Positions 1-5,410 of a stretch of 10,252 nucleotides of DNA are shown piece after piece. The first letter of the stretch is position 1, and each line of letters starts with the position of its first letter. Source of the stretch: NIOZ-UU35 sp964344175 (lineage in GTDB: Bacteria > Chloroflexota > Anaerolineae > Anaerolineales > UBA11858); the NCBI GenBank assembly GCA_964344175.1, contig CAYFMI010000114.1:1-10252 (forward strand). Direction: 5' to 3'. The notes beneath the pieces are model-generated. The model was not told the origin of the DNA, made no database searches, and was given only the letters and a program-made list of their open reading frames with translations. The position numbers and the translations under genes were made by a program.

Positions 1-1
1 C

Positions 2-463
2 GCCAGCGATATTGCCCGTGTATTGCGTGATGGCTACAATGTAAATCTGTTGGATGAGGGGTTTAAAAAAGTACAAGAGGCTCTCGAGCTTGATGTGCTT
101 ATTATCGATACGCACCCTGGCCTGAACGATGAAATTCTCCTCTCAATGGCATTCACCAATATATTGGGCATAATCCTTCGGCCCGATCAACAAGACTACC
201 AGGGCACCAGCATTTCTGTGAAGCTAGCCCGCAACCTGGATGTGTCAGATATTATTCTGATTGTCAATAAATCCCCCCAACTCTTTAATGATGAAATGGT
301 CAAATCGCGAGTGGAAGAAGCCTACAGTGGTGAAGTCGCCATTGTCTTACCGCATTCGGATGAGATGTTGGCGCTCTCCAGCGCCAAACTCTTTGTCGTT
401 GAATATCCCGATCACCCCATGACAGAGTTATTAAAGAAATTAGCCGTTCGTTGCATGTCATAG
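2..463 (+). CDS. MinD/ParA-like P-loop ATPase, C-terminal part (5' end outside window)
   Basis: The reading frame is open from the first bases of the window, so the true start and the Walker A (deviant P-loop) lie upstream; 153 residues are visible. They begin ASDIARVLRDG and contain a hydrophobic strand ending in a Walker B-like motif, DVLIIDTHPGLND. This is followed by LRPDQQDYQGT and the strand-plus-NK segment ILIVNKSP. That pattern is typical of MinD/ParA (SIMIBI class) ATPases, which cycle between monomer and ATP-bound dimer and position other proteins on membranes or the nucleoid. In the Walker B motif, His takes the place of the first Pro of the common DTPPG version, a variant I recall from MinD-like proteins outside the cell-division MinD group. 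The TAG stop lies 8 nt before the methyltransferase ATG, so the two genes are probably co-transcribed. The partner that this ATPase positions is unknown. The family call is firm; the specific role is not. Confidence 0.85.
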   Translation, partial: ASDIARVLRDGYNVNLLDEGFKKVQEALELDVLIIDTHPGLNDEILLSMAFTNILGIILRPDQQDYQGTSISVKLARNLDVSDIILIVNKSPQLFNDEMVKSRVEEAYSGEVAIVLPHSDEMLALSSAKLFVVEYPDHPMTELLKKLAVRCMS

Positions 464-471
464 AAATCTTT

Positions 472-1227
472 ATGAAAACTCAAACCGACGTGGTCCACAC
501 CGATTATCTATATCCGAATGGTAGGGTCGAACTGCCTATTGTTCCTCAATCATCAAATGATCCACTTGCTGAATACGCGCTTCAAATGTTAAGTTGGTAT
601 GCGACATCATCTCCCATCGATGACGTCCTCCATGAAATGGAAGAATTGGCCGAGAGCGACAATATCCCCATTATTGGCCCTTTAGAAGGCGCTATTCTTC
701 AAGTGTGTCTTCAAATGCGGCAGCCCCCCCCAAAGCGGATTTTGGATATTGGTACAGCCATCGGATATTCGGCGTTGTGGATGGCGCGCGGCCTCCCGAC
801 AGATTGCAAAATCATCAGCATTGAGATTGATCCTCAACGCGCGCAACGAGCGCGTGAGTTCGTTGCCAAAGCCGGCTGCCAATCCCAAATTGAGATACTG
901 GTAGGCGATGTTTTTGATTTACTGCCTGATTTGGGAGAGTTCGACGTTATTTTTCAGGATGTTATCAAACATAAGTACTTCGGGTCGGATTCGGAATTAT
1001 CACTGAAACTTTTAGATTGTTGTCTCGAACACCTTTGTGCGCAGGGCGTTTTGTTTGGCGATAACGCTTTTTGTATGGGAGAAGTTTTGCACAATCCTAC
1101 CGATGAACTCCCCACGCAGGTTGTGGGCATTCAAGCCTATAATACAACTATCGCAGCGCATCCTCAATTGAGCAGCGTCATCATTCCGGTCCGAGATGGG
1201 TTGTGGGTTTCAAATAAGCTAGCATAA
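472..1227 (+). CDS. SAM-dependent O-methyltransferase (caffeoyl-CoA/catechol OMT-like family)
   Basis: This 251-residue class I methyltransferase is expected to move a methyl group from SAM to a hydroxyl on a small molecule; the substrate is unknown. The N-terminal helical part ends in IPIIGPLEGAILQ, as in the Methyltransf_3/24 O-methyltransferases. SAM motif I is ILDIGTAIGYSALWMA (residues 90-105), with the acidic ribose-binding residue E118 in SIEIDP. The family's metal ligands appear retained as D163 and D197-N198 (GDN). The usual IDADKxxY segment is altered to QDVIKHKY (162-169), so the active-site lid differs from typical members. I chose ATG 472 over the in-frame TTG 451 because TTG would overlap the upstream gene and lacks an obvious Shine-Dalgarno. 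ATG 472 also lacks a clear one, so translation may be coupled to the upstream ATPase gene. It could equally be an unusual small-molecule or protein methyltransferase of the same fold. Confidence 0.85.
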   Translation: MKTQTDVVHTDYLYPNGRVELPIVPQSSNDPLAEYALQMLSWYATSSPIDDVLHEMEELAESDNIPIIGPLEGAILQVCLQMRQPPPKRILDIGTAIGYSALWMARGLPTDCKIISIEIDPQRAQRAREFVAKAGCQSQIEILVGDVFDLLPDLGEFDVIFQDVIKHKYFGSDSELSLKLLDCCLEHLCAQGVLFGDNAFCMGEVLHNPTDELPTQVVGIQAYNTTIAAHPQLSSVIIPVRDGLWVSNKLA

Positions 1228-1243
1228 GAATAAGGAGAGCAGC

Positions 1244-3085
1244 ATGGAGCGCTCAGATCATACAAAGAGAATTGGCAATAATTGGTCGCTGATGAAGAAA
1301 ATCGCCATCGCATTTTTGCTGGCAGCTCTGGTGCCGCTGATTTTTATTTCTGCCTTCCAGTTATTCCTCGGTACAGACATTTTGGAAGGTATGGCAGCCG
1401 ACGAATTGGAGCATCTTTCCATTGGTGTGGCGGGTCGTTTCGACCAATTACTGGAAGACAATAAAGTTGCTGCGACACAATTAAGTAGTGATCCGACGGT
1501 TGTGGCCATATTGCTAGATCCGACGGATAACGAAGCGAAGGCTGCTGCTGAAGCCCGTTTTCAGAAAATTCTCGAATCGAACACCTATTATGAATACGTC
1601 TATCTCTTAGACGCCGACGGAACCGCGATTGTCTCGATTCAGCAAGATGGGTTACCTACGGTGGAAGGCAGATCTTTCAGAGATCGCCAATATTTTCTTC
1701 GGGCGCGCGAAGGGTTTCATCATCTCGATGCTTTAGTAGGGCGGGAGAGCAAAAAACTGGGGTTTTATTTTACAGCGCCGGTATATAACGAATACAACCA
1801 GGTGATGGGGGTTGCGGCAATCAAATTACAGGGCGAATCGATTACTGAGATGTTTAACAGCATCAACGCTAAGAGTAAGTCGGTATCGGTTTTTCTGGTA
1901 GATCATGATGGCGTAGTGGTCAGCGCGCCAGAAGATCAGACAGATTGGTATCTCAAGGGTGTGGCCGAACTTTCACCAGAAGATGAAGAAATTGTCGAGG
2001 CACGTTTCGTGATGGACGAGCCGCTCCAGTATGTTGGAATTCCTGAATTAGCTGACTTGTTGGGTAGTGACGAAGGTATTTTAGGTTTTGTCGATCCACA
2101 GAGCAATGAGGCCTATATCGTTGGTTACCAGGCAACCGACAATCTGAGCTGGGTTACCGGTGTCGCTATGTCGGAAGCTATCTTCATGGAACCGATTTCC
2201 GATCTGGCCTGGAAAAGTGCTTTGAGCGCGGTTGTCATGATCGCCCTTGTTTTCTTGTTGGCAATATTCATGGCGCGCGGCATTGCCCAACCGATTATGA
2301 AATTAGCCAGGGCTGCCGAGCGAGTCGAACGAGGCGAGTCGTTTGCTCCGGCAGATATTACCAGTGTCATGTCTTTGGGTGATGAGGTCGGCCACCTTGC
2401 CAGAGTGTTTAGTGACATGGTTCTCGCACTGCGGGCGCGAATGGCGGAGTTACAGACCATTTACGAGATTGGTCAAAAAATCAGTTCCAGTGTCGAGTTA
2501 TCTGATACGCTGCAAGATGTCGTCAGTTCTTTGGGCAATGTGATCGATTTTGATGCGGCAGAAATCTGCCTTTATGATGCACAAGACAAAGAATTGGAAC
2601 GTTACGTGACCAGAGATGATGTCATGAGCGATGATGAGACTGTCCAAAAAGTGACCTACAGCCCTAAGAAAGACTACTTCCCCCGTTTGTTTACCGATAG
2701 TCACGGGTTGTTAGTTGCCGATATCGCCGCATTCGAAAAATATACATTAACATCCGCCCGCTCTTGGGATGTGTTTGAACCGAAATCCTATTTAGGAGTT
2801 TCACTCCGGTACCGCGGGCGCGTGGTGGGGACCATTGAACTTGTCAATAGCCAGGTTGATGGTTTTTCCGAGGGCAATTTGCGGATATTGGAAAGTATTT
2901 CGATCCAGGCCGCTGTTGCGATCAGTAATGCGCAAGAGGTGCGTAATCGTGAGCGCCGCTTGATAAACATGGAAATTGTCGTTGATGAATCGCGCGTGGA
3001 TGAAGAATTAACTACCGTAACTGAAACAGACTTCTTCAAGTCGCTAAAGGAAAAAACGGGTCGAGGCCGCTCTAAAAATAAATGA
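1244..3085 (+). CDS. Membrane receptor: dCache sensor, HAMP and GAF domains, no output domain
   Basis: This 613-residue protein has a short basic N-terminus, TM1 at about residues 20-42 and a large extracytoplasmic region (about 45-320). The latter is of dCache type; it includes RSFRDRQYFLRA (143-154), a segment typical of Cache sensors. TM2 spans about 326-344. A HAMP linker follows (345-398), with its conserved Pro (P350) and DEVGHLARVF (380-389). A GAF domain covers about 415-563. The remaining ~50 residues are charged and end in GRGRSKNK. I see no histidine kinase, GGDEF/EAL, cyclase, MCP signalling or SpoIIE domain, so output must come through a partner protein. An extracytoplasmic ligand would drive HAMP helix movement, while GAF could bind a second small ligand. 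Start ATG 1244 has AAGGAG at 1232-1237. The gene lies 16 nt after the methyltransferase and 18 nt before the CNB gene, which suggests one operon. Domain calls come from sequence pattern only. Confidence 0.85.
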   Translation: MERSDHTKRIGNNWSLMKKIAIAFLLAALVPLIFISAFQLFLGTDILEGMAADELEHLSIGVAGRFDQLLEDNKVAATQLSSDPTVVAILLDPTDNEAKAAAEARFQKILESNTYYEYVYLLDADGTAIVSIQQDGLPTVEGRSFRDRQYFLRAREGFHHLDALVGRESKKLGFYFTAPVYNEYNQVMGVAAIKLQGESITEMFNSINAKSKSVSVFLVDHDGVVVSAPEDQTDWYLKGVAELSPEDEEIVEARFVMDEPLQYVGIPELADLLGSDEGILGFVDPQSNEAYIVGYQATDNLSWVTGVAMSEAIFMEPISDLAWKSALSAVVMIALVFLLAIFMARGIAQPIMKLARAAERVERGESFAPADITSVMSLGDEVGHLARVFSDMVLALRARMAELQTIYEIGQKISSSVELSDTLQDVVSSLGNVIDFDAAEICLYDAQDKELERYVTRDDVMSDDETVQKVTYSPKKDYFPRLFTDSHGLLVADIAAFEKYTLTSARSWDVFEPKSYLGVSLRYRGRVVGTIELVNSQVDGFSEGNLRILESISIQAAVAISNAQEVRNRERRLINMEIVVDESRVDEELTTVTETDFFKSLKEKTGRGRSKNK

Positions 3086-3103
3086 TTCTCTGAGGAGGGA
3101 GTC

Positions 3104-3604
3104 ATGATTTCAGCAGAGGAAAAAGTTAAATATTTGCGTAATGTATCATCCTTCGCCAAGCTAGCCGATGAGCAAATAAGTGTGTTGGCCGCCTTATGCA
3201 AGGAAAAAACTTTTTCTCAAGGTGAATGCATTTTCCGACAAGGCGAGGTCGGAGGCGTGTTGTATATTGTGCTGAGTGGAAAAGTTGCTATTGAACGTGA
3301 AATCGAAGAATCAACGGACTCGGTATCTATTATGATTGTTCAGCCATTTATGAGTATTGGAGAAATGTCCCTATTCTTAGATGCCCCAAACTCAGTTACC
3401 GCCACAGCTCTTGAAGATACGAATACCCTTTGGATGGATAACGATGATTTTGTGGCTTTTGCCAGGCAACAATCCGATTTGTTAATTGAACTTTGCGAGG
3501 TTCTAAGCCGACGATTGTTCGAAGCATACGATAAAATTGCCGAAGTAACCCGCGATCGGAAACCACGCGAACTGCGCAAGCTATACGATAAACTAGATTT
3601 CTAA
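3104..3604 (+). CDS. Stand-alone cyclic-nucleotide-binding (CNB/CRP-type) domain protein
   Basis: This 166-residue protein is essentially one CNB beta-roll (about residues 10-135) plus C-terminal helices. Family features are the N-terminal helix SSFAKLADEQISVLAAL, then GECIFRQGE, LYIVLSGKVAIE and the phosphate-binding cassette IGEMSLFLDAPNSVTATA. The cassette Gly-Glu pair (G86-E87) is present. The Arg that normally binds the cyclic phosphate, just after the cassette proline, is replaced by Asn (P95-N96-S97). Canonical cAMP or cGMP binding is therefore doubtful. There is no C-terminal helix-turn-helix, so this is not a CRP/FNR transcription factor. The tail is charged (DRKPRELRKLYDKLDF). Start ATG 3104 has a strong GAGGAGG at 3092-3098. 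It follows the receptor gene by 18 nt and is probably co-transcribed. It may be an adaptor that moves in response to the receptor; that part is inference. Confidence 0.88.
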   Translation: MISAEEKVKYLRNVSSFAKLADEQISVLAALCKEKTFSQGECIFRQGEVGGVLYIVLSGKVAIEREIEESTDSVSIMIVQPFMSIGEMSLFLDAPNSVTATALEDTNTLWMDNDDFVAFARQQSDLLIELCEVLSRRLFEAYDKIAEVTRDRKPRELRKLYDKLDF

Positions 3605-3669
3605 GCTTGGTAGCCAATTTGTGTGGAACTTACCCCAACCCACTTTGAACTTGTCCAGAAAGGCCTTCT

Positions 3670-5346
3670 ATGAATGAACACACTTCCCCCAAACCACTGT
3701 TAGAAACCGCTTGGCGTCGTTATGCAGCTCTGGATGAAAACGCCAAAATCGTTCAGACGCAATTTTTACGCATGCGTTGGGTGATGGCCGTTTTGGGCGT
3801 TTTGGCGGTTTTGTTTGCGATCTTGGTCGATAACTACTTCAGCGATACAACCAAGATTGTTGGGATCGTCTTCCGGGGGTTATTAATATTATCCCCCATT
3901 GTAGTGTCGGTGATTGCAGCGTTTTCCAATCGTTTCCAGCAAGGCCAGAAATATATATCATATCGTGCCGCAGCCGAGGCTATTCTCAAGGAGATTTATC
4001 TCTATCGCACGGTGAACAAGCATTCTGCAGCTCGCGATCGTAAACTGAGTGATCGGCTGGCGGCTATCCAGCGTGATCTCTTCCGCGGCGCGGGGGGCGA
4101 GTTGGTGCTCACCGAATTTCGAGGAGATGTGCCCCCGTATTACTATTCCGATGATCCCAATAGTGATTCTGGGTTTGCCGACCTGACAGGCGAACAGTAT
4201 CTAAAATTCCGTTTAGAAGATCAACTAAACTGGCATAAGAAAAAGAACCTGGAATTGCAACGTACCCGCAAGATCATCCAATGGGCGATCTTGGCTTTTG
4301 GCGGTATCGGCGCCTTTTTAGCCGCATGGCCTAGCGGCTCGTTTGCTGCCTGGGTTGCATTGACTTCGGCAATAGCTACTGCTTTAGTCGGTTGGGAAGA
4401 GTTGCGTGGCTTAGATATGCGCGTAGGCAATTACAGCCAGGTCATCCTGGAATTGGATATTATTCGTGATTGGTGGCTGGCCCTAGATCAAGGCATGCGC
4501 ACCGAGAAAGAAAATGCTGAACTTGCTAAACAAACCGAGAAAATACTCTTCGATAAGAACCTGGAATGGGCCAGTGCAATGCGTAAAGCCCTAGCCGAAG
4601 CCGACGACGGCGAAGCTGAACTTGTCGAAGATTTTATTGAAGAAGGCCGCGCAGCCACGGCCCGCATCAAAGAGACGCTTTATACAGAGGTAGACGAGTT
4701 GGCAGAAGAAGGCCTTGAAGAAGCTGTTGAGCGCGTTGAAACTGTGATCGAAGATTCGGCTGCCGCGCTCGAAAGCATGTTCGCGGGGCTTACTGCAATT
4801 GATGAAGAAGCGGTTGAACTTGATTTGCCCCCTGAAGTTATTGAAGATGAGTTTGCCATCGAAGCTCCCCCTGAAGCGTTTGAAGATGAGTTCGAACTCG
4901 ATCCCCCGCCTGAGTCCATTGATGATGCCGTAGACGCTGCTTTGGGCGAGTCCGCAGTGATCACCGATGCTTTTGCTGCTCCTCCATCTGAAGAAGCCTA
5001 TCCCCCCAGTCCGGAACCCGTGAGTGTAGAGAGTGCGGTGGACGCGGCAATCGCCGAATCATCCTTGTTTGCCAGCACATCTGAAGAAATTCTCGACGAT
5101 GTTGATGAATTCGATGAAGATTTTGGCGCTGTCGATGACGAAGCGATAGTTGCCGATGAACACGAAGATTTTTCAGACGCCGAACTTGCCCCAGAAGCCT
5201 CTACCGAGGTTGACGATGATGATGAAGATTTCACAGATACGGATGACATTGCTGATACAGGCGATTTTTTGGATGAAGATTTTGGTGAAGACATTGATGA
5301 TGAACTAGATTATGAAGGCGACATGCACGAATCTTGGGATATTTAG
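3670..5346 (+). CDS. Four-TM membrane protein with two SLATT/DUF4231-type units and a long acidic tail
   Basis: Of 558 residues, the first 290 hold two related 2TM units. Unit 1 has TM segments at about 37-53 and 64-84, followed by YRAAAEAILKEIYLYRT. Unit 2 has TMs at about 203-219 and 225-241, followed by NYSQVILELDIIRDWW. A pair of helices followed by a long amphipathic helix is typical of SLATT domains (SMODS and SLOG-associating 2TM effectors, including DUF4231). These are proposed pore-like effectors in nucleotide-driven conflict systems (Burroughs and Aravind). Residues 300-355 look coiled-coil. From residue 356 to the end, 203 residues contain no Lys or Arg; the last 90 are about half Asp/Glu. 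Residues 387-425 hold three 13-residue repeats. The start has a weak AGAAAGG at 3657-3663. The 65-nt gap upstream shows no clear promoter or terminator. The SLOG-domain neighbour downstream strongly supports the SLATT call; actual pore activity is inferred. Confidence 0.8.
   Translation: MNEHTSPKPLLETAWRRYAALDENAKIVQTQFLRMRWVMAVLGVLAVLFAILVDNYFSDTTKIVGIVFRGLLILSPIVVSVIAAFSNRFQQGQKYISYRAAAEAILKEIYLYRTVNKHSAARDRKLSDRLAAIQRDLFRGAGGELVLTEFRGDVPPYYYSDDPNSDSGFADLTGEQYLKFRLEDQLNWHKKKNLELQRTRKIIQWAILAFGGIGAFLAAWPSGSFAAWVALTSAIATALVGWEELRGLDMRVGNYSQVILELDIIRDWWLALDQGMRTEKENAELAKQTEKILFDKNLEWASAMRKALAEADDGEAELVEDFIEEGRAATARIKETLYTEVDELAEEGLEEAVERVETVIEDSAAALESMFAGLTAIDEEAVELDLPPEVIEDEFAIEAPPEAFEDEFELDPPPESIDDAVDAALGESAVITDAFAAPPSEEAYPPSPEPVSVESAVDAAIAESSLFASTSEEILDDVDEFDEDFGAVDDEAIVADEHEDFSDAELAPEASTEVDDDDEDFTDTDDIADTGDFLDEDFGEDIDDELDYEGDMHESWDI
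4828..4944 (+). repeat. Three tandem 39-nt units encoding a 13-residue acidic proline repeat
   Basis: Inside the acidic tail of the SLATT protein, residues 387-399, 400-412 and 413-425 read PPEVIEDEFAIEA, PPEAFEDEFELDP and PPESIDDAVDAAL. The first two match at most positions, and the third diverges after its first five residues. The DNA copies differ at many third positions, so this is an old or selected repeat and not a recent slippage product. It probably acts as a flexible, negatively charged spacer or docking segment. Confidence 0.7.
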
Positions 5347-5410
5347 GTAGTTGATCTTCACAGATCATGCCCGATAACCCCTGGCGCTCGTCTTTTGTGA
5401 GGAGAGCACG

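Noticed and set aside
451..471. TTG start 21 nt upstream for the methyltransferase
   Set aside because: It would overlap the upstream gene, lacks a ribosome binding site, and adds only seven residues without family resemblance; ATG 472 is preferred.
2788..3201. A 137-codon minus-strand reading frame
   Set aside because: It runs across the end of the receptor gene and the start of the CNB gene, both strongly supported on the other strand.
3605..3669. Promoter before the SLATT gene
   Set aside because: I found only a repeated GAACTT and no paired -35/-10 of reasonable quality, so whether this gene has its own promoter is left open.
4680..5294. Two minus-strand reading frames rich in Ser (4680-4964 and 4998-5294)
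   Set aside because: They are the reverse complement of the Asp/Glu-codon-rich acidic tail on the plus strand; the Ser runs follow from reversed GAT/GAA codons, and there is no ribosome binding site or family match.
5352..5367. TGATCT/AGATCA hairpin between the SLATT and DRHyd-SLOG genes
   Set aside because: A 6-bp AT-rich stem without a T-run is too weak for a terminator, and an internal terminator is not expected between these coupled genes.
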